Of a stretch of DNA of 26,650 nucleotides, positions 1 through 6,579 are shown in pieces. The translations under genes were made by a program, and so were the position numbers. Origin of the DNA: Competibacteraceae bacterium UBA6584. Its GTDB lineage: Bacteria; Pseudomonadota; Gammaproteobacteria; Competibacterales; Competibacteraceae. The notes beneath the pieces were generated by a model. The model was not told where the DNA came from. It worked only from the letters and a program-made list of their open reading frames with translations, and did no database searches. The stretch spans positions 1 to 26,650 of the forward strand of contig DJIW01000132.1 of assembly GCA_002433805.1 (NCBI GenBank). The letters are read 5' to 3'. The number at the start of each line of letters is the position of its first letter. Position 1 is the stretch's first letter.

Positions 1-46
1 GACTCTGACTCCGTCAACCTAGGTTCGAATCCTAGTCCCCCAGCCA
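1..46 (+). tRNA. tRNA-Gln (anticodon CTG), 3' part only
   Basis: The window opens inside a tRNA. The anticodon loop CTCTGAC sits between GA and TCC stem bases, giving anticodon CTG. The T arm follows (CTAGG, TTCGAAT loop, CCTAG), then the 3' acceptor strand CCCCCA, discriminator G and an encoded CCA at 44-46. The layout closely matches E. coli tRNA-Gln(CUG), whose 3' end is likewise CCCCAGCCA. The D arm and 5' acceptor strand lie before the window, so pairing of the acceptor stem cannot be checked. Confidence 0.9.
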
Positions 47-56
47 AGCGCCCAAG

Positions 57-86
57 CCCACCTAGCCCTGCCTTAGGTGGGTTTTT
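57..86 (+). terminator. Rho-independent terminator after the tRNA
   Basis: An 8-bp perfect stem pairs CCCACCTA (57-64) with TAGGTGGG (74-81) across a 9-base loop, followed directly by five T (82-86). It starts 10 bases after the tRNA CCA end and would end the tRNA transcript before the porin promoter. Confidence 0.88.
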
Positions 87-161
87 CGTTTGTCAAATAG
101 CCAAAAAACAACGTCATGTTGTTTCTTTAAGACAAAAATTAAATTTTGTGTTTTTTTTGAA

Positions 162-215
162 AAAATGCGTTGCATTTGTGCTGCAAAATGCGTATAAATT
201 TCGTCAACGCATTTT
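162..215 (+). repeat. Three copies of AAAATGCGT over the porin promoter
   Basis: AAAATGCGT occurs at 162-170 and 185-193 in direct orientation and at 207-215 inverted (ACGCATTTT). The last two form an inverted repeat with a 13-base spacer. The first copy is also the left half of a shorter palindrome (AAATGC, GTT, GCATTT at 163-177). The copies lie upstream of the -35, across the spacer/-10 and around the predicted start of transcription. That placement suits binding sites of a regulator of the porin gene, but the regulator is unknown. Confidence 0.6.
170..198 (+). promoter_or_regulatory. Predicted sigma-70 promoter of the porin gene
   Basis: TTGCAT (170-175) and TATAAA (193-198) are separated by exactly 17 bases in an AT-rich stretch. 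Transcription would begin near 205 and give a leader of about 60 bases. The leader holds a small inverted repeat, TTGTGT (229-234) with ACACAA (242-247), just ahead of the AGGAG ribosome site at 252-256. Confidence 0.65.
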
Positions 216-265
216 CAAAATCCTTTTGTTGTGTACTTGCAACACAAACCTAGGAGTTTAATTTT

Positions 266-1399
266 ATGAAAAAGTCTGCTCTCGCGTTAGCCGTAGCCGC
301 CGGGCTGGTTGGTTTTGGCTCCGCTGCTTACGCTGACACTACGCTGTACGGTTCGGCCCGGGTCTCCGTTGATTATGTTGACGAGAGCATCGACCGTGAT
401 CTAGGCGACTTTGTTTCGGGGATTTTCGATGGCGACGGCATTCTGGACGTCACCAACAATGCTTCTCGTTTGGGCGTTCGCGGCGAAGAAGATCTGGGCG
501 GCGGTCTGTCGGCCGTTTATCAATATGAATTTGGCGTCGACGTAACCGAAGGGGGCAACCTCAACAGCAACCGGCCGAAGTGGGTCGGTTTGAAGGGCGG
601 CTTCGGCCAAATCTCCCTGGGTACCCAGGAGACGCCTTATTACCATGTTGTTGGTGTCATCGACACTTTTAATAGTGGAAAGACCTTTGGACCTGGCGCT
701 TGGTTGGGCGGCGCTTTTTCCGCCAATCAACTCACTGGCACTGCCGCTAGCCGAGGTCCGGGTGATTTAGTCCGTTTTGATAACAGCCTTTACTACACGA
801 CACCTGATTTCAGCGGTTTTAGCGCCGAAGCGATGCTAGTCATGGATGGGGGCGCTACTGAGGCTTTAGGTTTTTCTGACAGTGTCGACATTTGGAACCT
901 TGCGGTTAAGTACAGCAACGGCCCCTTTTTCGCCGGGCTTAGCTACGTCAAATTGAATGGCGACAGCGACATTTTTTTCGGAGAAACCGACCAAGGAGTT
1001 AATGTAAACGCAAATTTTGATTTGGATCAATGGGCTTTGGCTTTAGCTTACAACTCTGGTCCTTTTGGGATAGCCGCCATTTATGAGCGGGGCGATTTCA
1101 ACACCTTGGGTCTGCTGCGAAAAGCCAAATTTGACGGCTTCTCACTTCCAGGAGATGAGCCTCAAAACTGGTACCTGACCGGTTCCTATAGCTTCGGCAA
1201 TAATACCTTGAGAGCCGCTTACGGGCAGTTGGATGGCGGGATTGATGGTTTCGATAAGGTCGAAAATTACCTTGTCGGCTACCAGTATAATTTCAGCAAG
1301 CGTACTTCAATGTGGGTTGAGTATATCGGCCGTAATGGCGATTCCCTAGTCTTTGGCGATCAAAACGCGGTTTCTATCGGTACCCGCGTGGATTTCTAA
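266..1399 (+). CDS. General outer-membrane porin
   Basis: Encodes a 377-residue outer-membrane beta-barrel that should form trimeric channels for small hydrophilic solutes. A clear Sec signal peptide (residues 1-23) has a KK start, an Ala/Val/Leu core and an AYA cleavage site. The mature protein opens with TTLYGSARVSVDY, the typical first strand of the Gram-negative porin family found in beta- and gammaproteobacteria. A PKWVGLKGGFGQISLGTQ segment matches the family's conserved region before the constriction loop. The chain alternates polar and hydrophobic strands and ends in Phe (TRVDF), the signal for the Bam insertion machinery. AGGAG at 252-256 sits 9 bases before the ATG. The gene is monocistronic, with its own promoter and terminator. 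Its codon use is less GC-biased than its neighbours, as often seen in highly expressed porins. Substrate preference cannot be read from the sequence. Confidence 0.92.
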   Translation: MKKSALALAVAAGLVGFGSAAYADTTLYGSARVSVDYVDESIDRDLGDFVSGIFDGDGILDVTNNASRLGVRGEEDLGGGLSAVYQYEFGVDVTEGGNLNSNRPKWVGLKGGFGQISLGTQETPYYHVVGVIDTFNSGKTFGPGAWLGGAFSANQLTGTAASRGPGDLVRFDNSLYYTTPDFSGFSAEAMLVMDGGATEALGFSDSVDIWNLAVKYSNGPFFAGLSYVKLNGDSDIFFGETDQGVNVNANFDLDQWALALAYNSGPFGIAAIYERGDFNTLGLLRKAKFDGFSLPGDEPQNWYLTGSYSFGNNTLRAAYGQLDGGIDGFDKVENYLVGYQYNFSKRTSMWVEYIGRNGDSLVFGDQNAVSIGTRVDF

Positions 1400-1430
1400 T
1401 TAAAATAGCCCGACTCCGGGCGTAAGGGCG

Positions 1431-1461
1431 ACGGGCGCTGTTAGAACAGCGCCCGTTTTTT
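1431..1461 (+). terminator. Rho-independent terminator of the porin gene
   Basis: A near-perfect 12-bp inverted repeat, ACGGGCGCTGTT (1431-1442) and AACAGCGCCCGT (1445-1456), is followed by a T run and further T-rich sequence. It lies between the convergent porin and rpiA genes and slightly overlaps the rpiA stop. The minus-strand reading lacks a T run, so it should work mainly for the porin transcript. Confidence 0.9.
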
Positions 1462-2137
1462 ATTTTGATGGCGCCGAATCAGGAAGCAGTTTTCGCACGC
1501 CGCCTTCAGTGCCCAATAGCAGCACATCCGCCGCTCGCCGCGCGAACAGGCCAACCGTGACGACACCCGCGATATTCGTCAACTCGCTCTCCAAGGCGGC
1601 GGGTTCCAGAATCCGAAGGTTGTAGACATCCAAGATTAAGTTGCCGTTATCGGTCACAAAATTTTCCCGTAACACCGGCTGGCCGCCGCGCGTGAGCAGT
1701 TCGCGCCCGACATGGCTGCGGGCCATCGGAATCACTTCGACCGGCAACGGAAAAGCGCCCAACACTTCCACCAGTTTGGATTGATCGGCGATGCAGACAA
1801 ATTGCTCGCTGGCGGCGGCCACAATTTTTTCCCGAGTCAACGCCCCGCCGCCGCCCTTGATCAACTGCAAGCGTCGGTTGGCTTCATCCGCGCCGTCCAC
1901 ATAGAGCGGTAGCGGGCCAGCGGAATTGAAATCCACGAGAGGAATGCCGGCGGCTTTCAGACGTTGGGTGGTGGCTTCCGAACTCGACACGACCCCGTCC
2001 AGCCGGTGTTTGATGCGCGCCAGCGCGGCAATAAAATGATTGACCGTCGAGCCGGTGCCCACCCCTAAAACGGTATTATCCGCCACGTACTCCAGCGCCG
2101 CTTCGGCGGCGCGTTTTTTCAGGTCATCGCCAGACAA
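1460..2137 (-). CDS. rpiA: Ribose-5-phosphate isomerase A
   Basis: Interconverts ribose 5-phosphate and ribulose 5-phosphate in the non-oxidative pentose phosphate pathway, in the cytoplasm. I place the start at TTG 2137-2135, giving 225 residues. A strong GGAGGGGG ribosome site lies about 5 bases upstream. With this start the family residues fall at E. coli numbering: GTGST loop 27-31, Asp81 and Asp84 (DGAD), Lys94 (KGGGG) and catalytic Glu103 (TREK). A longer reading from TTG 2155 is open but would bury the ribosome site inside the gene, and a stop lies one codon further upstream. No ATG start exists. The gene diverges from ilvA, an order also known in Pseudomonas. Confidence 0.95.
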   Translation of the reverse strand: MSGDDLKKRAAEAALEYVADNTVLGVGTGSTVNHFIAALARIKHRLDGVVSSSEATTQRLKAAGIPLVDFNSAGPLPLYVDGADEANRRLQLIKGGGGALTREKIVAAASEQFVCIADQSKLVEVLGAFPLPVEVIPMARSHVGRELLTRGGQPVLRENFVTDNGNLILDVYNLRILEPAALESELTNIAGVVTVGLFARRAADVLLLGTEGGVRKLLPDSAPSK

Positions 2138-2169
2138 GGCCCCCTCCGTTTTCAATCGTTACATCCACC

Positions 2170-3690
2170 ATGCACGACTATATCAAAAAGATTTTGACCG
2201 CCAGAGTCTATGACGTGGCCATCGAATCGCCGCTGGACGCCATGAGCCGCCTGTCGCGCCGTCTCCACAACCGCGCGCTGCTCAAACGCGAAGACTTGCA
2301 ACCGGTGTTTTCATTCAAGCTGCGCGGCGCGTACAACAAAATGGCCCATCTGCCTCGCCGGGCCTTGGAGCAAGGCGTCATTTGCGCTTCCGCCGGCAAT
2401 CACGCCCAAGGCGTCGCCCTCTCCGCCCAACGGCTGGGCGCCAAGGCGACCATCGTCATGCCCCGCACCACGCCCGCCATCAAGATCCAAGCGGTGCGCG
2501 ACCGAGGCGCTAAAACGGTGCTGTTCGGCGATACCTACGACGAAGCCTACCAACACGCCCGCCAGTTGGAAGCGGAAAGAGGTCTGACCTTCATTCATCC
2601 ATACGACGATCCCGACGTGATCGCCGGTCAGGGCACCATCGGCATGGAGATCCTACGCCAACATCCCGACCCCATCGAGGCGATTTTCATCGCGGTCGGC
2701 GGCGGCGGGCTGATCGCGGGCGTGGCCGCTTACGTCAAATTCCTTCGCCCCGACGTCAAGATCATCGGCGTGGAGCCGGACGACGCCGCCTCGATGCATC
2801 AGGCGCTCCAGCAGGGCCGGCGCATCACCCTCGATCAGGTGGGCATCTTCGCCGACGGCGTGGCGGTGCGGCAAGTCGGCGAAGAAACGTTTCGGCTGGC
2901 GCAACAATTCGTCGATGAAATCATCATCGTGTCCACCGACGAGATTTGCGCCGCCACCAAGGATATTTTTGACGATACCCGCTCCATCGCCGAACCGGCC
3001 GGCGCGCTCGGCACGGCGGGTTTAAAAAAGTACGTGGAGCGAACCGGTGTGGCCAACGCCAATCTGATCGCGATCAACTGCGGGGCCAACATCAATTTTG
3101 ACCGCCTGCGACACGTCGCCGAACGGGCCGAACTGGGCGAGCGCCGCGAGGCTCTGTTGGCGGTCACCATTCCGGAACAGCCCGGCAGCTTCCGCCGGTT
3201 CTGCCAAGCCATCGGCAAGCGTTCCGTCACTGAATTCAATTACCGTTACGCCGATTCTCGACAAGCGCACGTCTTTGCCGGCATTCAGCTTTCCGAAGGC
3301 GAGGAGGAAAAAAATCGCATGATCACCACCTTGCGAGATCACGGTTATCCGGTGGTCGACATGAGCGACAACGAAATGGCCAAATTGCACGTCCGCTACA
3401 TGGTGGGCGGCCACGCGCCCGGCATCCGCGATGAATTGCTCTACCGCTTTCAGTTTCCGGAACGGCCGGGCGCGTTACTGAAATTCCTGACCGGCATGGC
3501 CCATGATTGGAATATCAGCCTATTCCATTATCGCAATCACGGCTCGGATTACGGTCGGGTATTGGTCGGTATCCAAGTTCCGCCGGCGGAGCGGCCGCAG
3601 TTCCATCAATATCTCAACGAGTTGAATTACCCTTACCGCGACGAGACCGACAATCTTGCTTACCGGCTATTCTTGGACGGGCAAAGTTGA
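2170..3690 (+). CDS. ilvA: Threonine ammonia-lyase, biosynthetic
   Basis: Deaminates threonine to 2-oxobutanoate using pyridoxal phosphate, the first step towards isoleucine. The 506-residue chain is close to the 514 of E. coli IlvA. The catalytic part (about 1-320) has the PLP lysine in FSFKLRGAYN (Lys50), SAGNHAQGVA, and the phosphate-binding GGGGLIAGVAAY near residue 177. Two ACT-like regulatory domains follow (about 325-395 and 420-495; EQPGSFRRFC and ERPGALLKFL). These mark the isoleucine-inhibited, valine-activated form rather than the short catabolic TdcB. The ATG at 2170 has only a weak ribosome site. Only 32 bases separate it from the rpiA start, so its promoter must lie largely inside rpiA. 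No leader-peptide attenuator is visible. Confidence 0.95.
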   Translation: MHDYIKKILTARVYDVAIESPLDAMSRLSRRLHNRALLKREDLQPVFSFKLRGAYNKMAHLPRRALEQGVICASAGNHAQGVALSAQRLGAKATIVMPRTTPAIKIQAVRDRGAKTVLFGDTYDEAYQHARQLEAERGLTFIHPYDDPDVIAGQGTIGMEILRQHPDPIEAIFIAVGGGGLIAGVAAYVKFLRPDVKIIGVEPDDAASMHQALQQGRRITLDQVGIFADGVAVRQVGEETFRLAQQFVDEIIIVSTDEICAATKDIFDDTRSIAEPAGALGTAGLKKYVERTGVANANLIAINCGANINFDRLRHVAERAELGERREALLAVTIPEQPGSFRRFCQAIGKRSVTEFNYRYADSRQAHVFAGIQLSEGEEEKNRMITTLRDHGYPVVDMSDNEMAKLHVRYMVGGHAPGIRDELLYRFQFPERPGALLKFLTGMAHDWNISLFHYRNHGSDYGRVLVGIQVPPAERPQFHQYLNELNYPYRDETDNLAYRLFLDGQS

Positions 3691-3752
3691 GTGGGTGAGC
3701 GCTTGAAATCGAAGCGGCGCGGATCGAATTGAAGCCCGCCGAGGCGAAGTCG

Positions 3753-4400
3753 ATGACCTTGGAACTTTTTACGGAAGCATCAGGCCAATGGCAGGAAACG
3801 CTGTGCCCCGGCGCGGTGGTGTTGCGCGGTTTCGCCACACCCGCCGCCGGCGGCTTGCTCGCGGCGCTGGGCGAGATCGCGCGGCAAGCCCCCTTTCGCC
3901 ACATGATCACGCCGGGCGGTTTTTGCATGTCCGTGGCGATGACCAATTGCGGCCCGCTCGGTTGGATCACGGATCGCACCGGGTACCGTTACGATTCAAT
4001 CGATCCCGACAGCGGCAAGCCCTGGCCCACCCTGCCCGAGCTATTCTTGCAACTGGCGCAGACCGCCGCCGCGAAAGCCGGTTTTAACCATTTTGAGCCT
4101 GACGCCTGCTTGATCAACCGCTACCGACCCGGCGCGCGGCTGTCGTTGCATCAGGACAAGGACGAACGCGATTTCACCCAGCCGATCATCTCGGTTTCGC
4201 TGGGACTGCCGGCGGTGTTTCTATTCGGCGGCTCGCGGCGGGATGATAAACCCGCCCGTGTTTTACTGACGCACGGCGATGTCGCGGCCTGGGGAGGAGC
4301 CGCCCGCTTGCGCTATCACGGCATCCTGCCGCTCAAAGCCGGCCACCATCCGCTACTGGGCGAGCAGCGCATCAATCTGACGTTCCGCAAGGCGACTTGA
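3753..4400 (+). CDS. alkB: DNA oxidative demethylase AlkB
   Basis: An Fe(II)/2-oxoglutarate dioxygenase that removes 1-methyladenine and 3-methylcytosine from DNA by oxidation. From the ATG at 3753 it has 215 residues, like E. coli AlkB (216), and begins MTLELFTEASGQWQETL in register with it. GAGG (3741-3744) lies 8 bases upstream; a TTG at 3729 would add eight residues unlike the family. The iron ligands are His133 and Asp135 (SLHQDKDE) and His189 (RYHGI). The 2-oxoglutarate arginines lie in QRINLTFRKA (Arg206, Arg212). It follows ilvA by 62 bases and could be read from the same transcript. No Ada box was identified, so control by the adaptive response is not shown here. Confidence 0.94.
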   Translation: MTLELFTEASGQWQETLCPGAVVLRGFATPAAGGLLAALGEIARQAPFRHMITPGGFCMSVAMTNCGPLGWITDRTGYRYDSIDPDSGKPWPTLPELFLQLAQTAAAKAGFNHFEPDACLINRYRPGARLSLHQDKDERDFTQPIISVSLGLPAVFLFGGSRRDDKPARVLLTHGDVAAWGGAARLRYHGILPLKAGHHPLLGEQRINLTFRKAT

Positions 4401-4412
4401 TCGTTGGTGGAA

Positions 4413-4435
4413 CCGGCGGGCGCTCGCCGGCGTTT
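4413..4435 (+). terminator. Weak terminator-like hairpin after alkB
   Basis: CCGGCG (4413-4418) pairs with CGCCGG (4425-4430) across a 6-base loop, followed by CGTTT. The stem is short and the T run minimal, but it lies in the 33-base gap between the convergent alkB and EVE genes. Confidence 0.35.
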
Positions 4436-4910
4436 AACCTTCCCGCCCGCGCTCCAAACCGAGTATCAGCTTCCATTGCGCGTCCGTCACCGGCATGACC
4501 GACAAACGGTTACCCCGGCGCAACAGCGCGAAATCCGCCAAGGCGTCGCCATGCGCTTTCAATTCGGCCAGGGTAATCGGTCGATCCAAGCCCCGAACCG
4601 CCCGCACGTCCACCTGATACCAGCGGGGTTGATCGGGCGAAGCGCCGGGATCGTAATACGGGCTGGCGGGATCGAAAGCGCTGCCATCGGGATAGCCTTC
4701 CCGCACCACCTCGACGATGCCGGCGATGGCGGGATTCGCCGTACCGGAATGATAGAAAAACGCTTGATCGCCCAATCGGAGACTATGGCGCAAGAAATTG
4801 CGAGCTTGGTAATTACGCACGCCTTCCCACGAGGTCAGCTGTTCTGGCGCGGCGGTCAGATCGGCGAAACTGAACGACGCCGGCTCCGATTTCAACAGCC
4901 AATAACGCAT
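4434..4910 (-). CDS. EVE domain protein
   Basis: A 158-residue stand-alone EVE domain, a PUA-like fold thought to bind modified nucleotides in DNA or RNA; its physiological role in bacteria is not settled. The family start MRYWLLKSEPASFSFADL is intact, followed by WEGVRNYQARNF, the conserved aromatic and Arg/Asn positions of the pocket region. GDQAFFYHSG and the downstream WYQVDV strand are also typical. The closest named relatives are YciB/thymocyte nuclear protein 1-type proteins. It begins 18 bases after the cyclo-ligase stop and is probably co-transcribed with it. No restriction or defence genes are nearby, so this copy looks like the conserved housekeeping member. Confidence 0.88.
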   Translation of the reverse strand: MRYWLLKSEPASFSFADLTAAPEQLTSWEGVRNYQARNFLRHSLRLGDQAFFYHSGTANPAIAGIVEVVREGYPDGSAFDPASPYYDPGASPDQPRWYQVDVRAVRGLDRPITLAELKAHGDALADFALLRRGNRLSVMPVTDAQWKLILGLERGREG

Positions 4911-4928
4911 TTTGTTGATGGGACAGGA

Positions 4929-5525
4929 TCAGGCGAACACCCGCAGCCGCGCATCCGTGACGACCGCGTGCATGGGCACATCCCAAGGCCCCGGCTGCAA
5001 CGGTTCGGCGGCTTGCTGGAATTCGTAGCCCAATCCCAACAGCCAGGGCCGGCGGCCTCGATAAGCGGAATCGCGCAAAAAGGCAAAGCTCCGGTCGTAG
5101 AAACCGCCGCCCATCCCTAGCCGAACGCCCGCGCTATCGAAAGCCACTAACGGCATCGCAACCAAATCCAGCTCGTCGGGCGCCAAGCACTGCGAATCGG
5201 GAACGTCGGGTTCAGGAATGGCGAAACGGTTGGGACGCAGCGGACAACCGGGCCGGTAAGGCGCGAAGCGCAGGCGGCAGGACGGCGTTTCGATTACGAT
5301 TGGCAGATAAACGGCCTTAGCCCCGGCCCAAGCCGCCTCCAGCAAGGGCTTGGGGTCTAGCTCGCCCCCGCACGCCCAATAACCGGCAATTCGCGCCGCC
5401 GCGCCAAAAGGCGGCCAGTCCGTCACCCGCCGGGCGACCGCCGCCGCCGCCTCGGCGCGCTCGGCCACCGTCAAGCGCCGCCGCGCGTCCCGCATCCGCC
5501 GGCGCAGGCTGTCTCGATTCGTCAT
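4929..5525 (-). CDS. fau: 5-formyltetrahydrofolate cyclo-ligase
   Basis: Converts 5-formyl-THF to 5,10-methenyl-THF with ATP, returning a stored or inhibitory folate to one-carbon metabolism. The 198-residue protein (also called YgfA or MTHFS) starts with a basic N-terminus (RDSLRRRMRDARRRL). It carries the nucleotide-binding signature GVRLGMGGGFYDR (about 133-145), preceded by DLVAMPLVAFD. WDVPMHAVVT near the C-terminus is also typical. It lies directly downstream of the 6S RNA gene, the linkage known from E. coli and many relatives. Here a hairpin terminator and an octamer repeat stand between the two. The ATG has no strong ribosome site. Confidence 0.93.
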   Translation of the reverse strand: MTNRDSLRRRMRDARRRLTVAERAEAAAAVARRVTDWPPFGAAARIAGYWACGGELDPKPLLEAAWAGAKAVYLPIVIETPSCRLRFAPYRPGCPLRPNRFAIPEPDVPDSQCLAPDELDLVAMPLVAFDSAGVRLGMGGGFYDRSFAFLRDSAYRGRRPWLLGLGYEFQQAAEPLQPGPWDVPMHAVVTDARLRVFA

Positions 5526-5555
5526 GTTGAGGTGCTGAACAAAATACCCGCCGCC

Positions 5556-5582
5556 AAAAAAACAAAGGCGACCGCAGTCGCC
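5556..5582 (-). terminator. Rho-independent terminator between 6S RNA and fau
   Basis: On the minus strand GGCGAC (5582-5577), loop TGCG and GTCGCC (5572-5567) form a perfect 6-bp hairpin followed by TTTGTTTTTTT (5566-5556). It lies 30 bases before the fau ATG and after the octamer tract, so it should end most 6S transcripts or attenuate read-through into fau. Confidence 0.85.
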
Positions 5583-5630
5583 AAGCTTTCAAGCTTTCAA
5601 GCTTTCAAGCTTTCAAGCTTTCAAGCTTTC
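5583..5630. repeat. Six perfect tandem copies of AAGCTTTC
   Basis: Six uninterrupted, identical 8-bp units fill 48 bases (GAAAGCTT on the transcribed minus strand). Each unit holds the self-complementary hexamer AAGCTT. The tract sits between the 3' closing stem of 6S RNA (5640) and the terminator hairpin (5582). It is noncoding in this context. Perfect tandem octamers of this kind can gain or lose units by slippage. Confidence 0.97.
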
Positions 5631-5637
5631 AAAATGA

Positions 5638-5836
5638 AGGGGCGTTTTCCGCCTGTGCCGTCTCGGACCTTTGCCCTTGAACCGCGCGGCTCAAGTGGGG
5701 GAACAGAACGGCGAATCAGGCTTCCCGCTGCGAGGCGGACATGCTCACATCGCCGATGACCGTCCTCCTGGGTAAAATTAACTAGGATCAAGGAGTACCC
5801 GGCCCACTACTCGAACACCGCAGAAAACGCCCGAAC
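5638..5836 (-). ncRNA. ssrS: 6S RNA
   Basis: 6S RNA mimics an open promoter and sequesters sigma-70 RNA polymerase in stationary phase. The terminal stem pairs GGGCGTTTTC (5832-5823) with GAAAACGCCC (5649-5640), ten perfect pairs. Segments line up with E. coli 6S: TGTTCG then GTGGGCC in the 5' half, and GTGAGCATG and GGGAAGCC in the middle. The 3' arm carries the conserved hairpin CTTGAGCCG/CGGTTCAAG (5695-5676). The position between zapA and fau is the standard locus. The size, about 190-200 nt, agrees with the family. The ends are estimates from the closing stem; the true 5' end depends on which -10 element is used. Confidence 0.92.
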
Positions 5837-5841
5837 TGCAA

Positions 5842-5872
5842 ATTCTAAAACTACGCTGAGATTATAACGCAA
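5842..5872 (-). promoter_or_regulatory. Candidate 6S RNA promoter elements
   Basis: Two -10-like hexamers precede the RNA on the minus strand: TATAAT (5866-5861) and TAGAAT (5847-5842). TTGCGT (5872-5867) lies 19 bases before the second. TAGAAT would start transcription near 5835, just outside the closing stem, so it fits the mature RNA better. TATAAT overlaps the zapA stop codon and would add a leader of about 20 bases. E. coli ssrS also uses more than one promoter. Confidence 0.5.
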
Positions 5873-6179
5873 CAGGCGCGGACTTACTCAACACGGCATC
5901 GATTTTCTGCACGATGTCTTGGACATGGTAATTCACCAGCGTGTCCGTTTCCGCGAGCTGACGGCGCTGGCGCAACAATTCGTGGCTGATGTTCATGGCC
6001 GCCATCACCGCCACGGCTTCCAGACTCAGCAACTTACTGCTGCGATCCCGCACTTCCCGCAATTTTTCATCCAAATAACGCCCCGCTTCCAACAAATCGT
6101 CCCGCTCGGCGGCCGTGCAGCCGAAGCGATACTCTCCGCCGAGCAATTGGATGGTGACGCTGACGGTTTCCTGGCTCAT
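5862..6179 (-). CDS. zapA: Cell division protein ZapA
   Basis: A small cytoplasmic protein that binds FtsZ, bundles its filaments and stabilises the Z-ring. It has 105 residues from ATG 6179. The N-terminal FtsZ-binding domain begins SVTIQLLGGEYRFGC and includes AERDDLLEAGRYLDEKLREVR. A C-terminal coiled coil (about 55-95) carries the family pattern LEAVAVMAAMNISHELL. The open frame extends upstream, but that part lies over the preceding gene; GGAG (6191-6188) 8 bases before this ATG supports the start. The ATG overlaps the previous stop as ATGA, implying translational coupling. The 3' end carries one of the possible 6S RNA -10 sequences. Confidence 0.93.
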   Translation of the reverse strand: MSQETVSVTIQLLGGEYRFGCTAAERDDLLEAGRYLDEKLREVRDRSSKLLSLEAVAVMAAMNISHELLRQRRQLAETDTLVNYHVQDIVQKIDAVLSKSAPVAL

Positions 6180-6454
6180 GGGGTTTGCTCCAAGCTCCTG
6201 AGGCGCACGACCATGGCCTCGATCCGGGAGCGCGAGAGTTCGTTTTTCTCGTGCAATTGCTCGCATTTGGCCCGCAAGTCCTGCTGCTGTTCCCGCAAGC
6301 TTTGATTTTCTTGAAACAAACGCTCGCAAAGCTGGACTAACTGTTCCCCCCGCTCGGCGAGGATCGCCAAGCCGCCGGCGGCCGTTTCGGTTACGCTGTC
6401 CAGAGGATCGACCTCGGACGGCATGACAGTTTCGTAAAGGTCATCGAGTTTCAT
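6176..6454 (-). CDS. ZapB-like small coiled-coil protein
   Basis: A 92-residue protein, or 94 from the ATG at 6460. After a short N-terminus it is almost wholly coiled coil from about residue 25 (AERGEQLVQLCERLFQENQ, then SLREQQQDLRAKCEQL). It resembles the TIGR02449/ZapB-like family found directly upstream of zapA in Pseudomonas and relatives. A structural partner of ZapA at the division ring is therefore likely but inferred. The stop overlaps the zapA start (ATGA). A predicted promoter places the transcription start at the A of the ATG at 6454, so the message may be leaderless; I chose that start for this reason. Confidence 0.8.
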   Translation of the reverse strand: MKLDDLYETVMPSEVDPLDSVTETAAGGLAILAERGEQLVQLCERLFQENQSLREQQQDLRAKCEQLHEKNELSRSRIEAMVVRLRSLEQTP

Positions 6455-6460
6455 GGTCAT

Positions 6461-6490
6461 ACTATAGAGCGGCTTTTCCGATCAGGTCAA
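6461..6490 (-). promoter_or_regulatory. Predicted promoter of the zapB-like/zapA operon
   Basis: TTGACC (6490-6485), an 18-base spacer and TATAGT (6466-6461) form a good sigma-70 match on the minus strand. The -10 abuts the ATG at 6460. Counting seven bases downstream places +1 at 6454, the A of the second in-frame ATG. No Shine-Dalgarno sequence lies before either ATG. Confidence 0.6.
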
Positions 6491-6579
6491 TTTTGCGGTG
6501 CTATCGAGCTGCGCGCGCGCAATGGTAGGATTGTCGTCGCCGCGCCCGCCCGTTTCATTTTGTCGTTGTGGAAATCCCC

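Noticed and set aside
4434..4910. EVE-domain gene as part of a defence or modified-base restriction system
   Set aside because: It sits behind the folate cyclo-ligase gene in a conserved housekeeping setting, with no McrB-like, nuclease or methylase partners.
5583..5630. The octamer tract as a CRISPR array or integration site
   Set aside because: Units are 8 bases with no spacers, no cas genes are present, and there is no integrase.
5532..5759. A small plus-strand ORF across the octamer repeat encoding SSFQAFKL repeats
   Set aside because: It runs antisense to the terminator, the repeat and 6S RNA, lacks a ribosome site, and its repeats merely translate the DNA repeat.
6180..6329. An N-terminal extension of ZapA of 50 residues
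   Set aside because: The extension overlaps the zapB-like gene in another frame, is unlike ZapA, and the internal ATG has a proper ribosome site.
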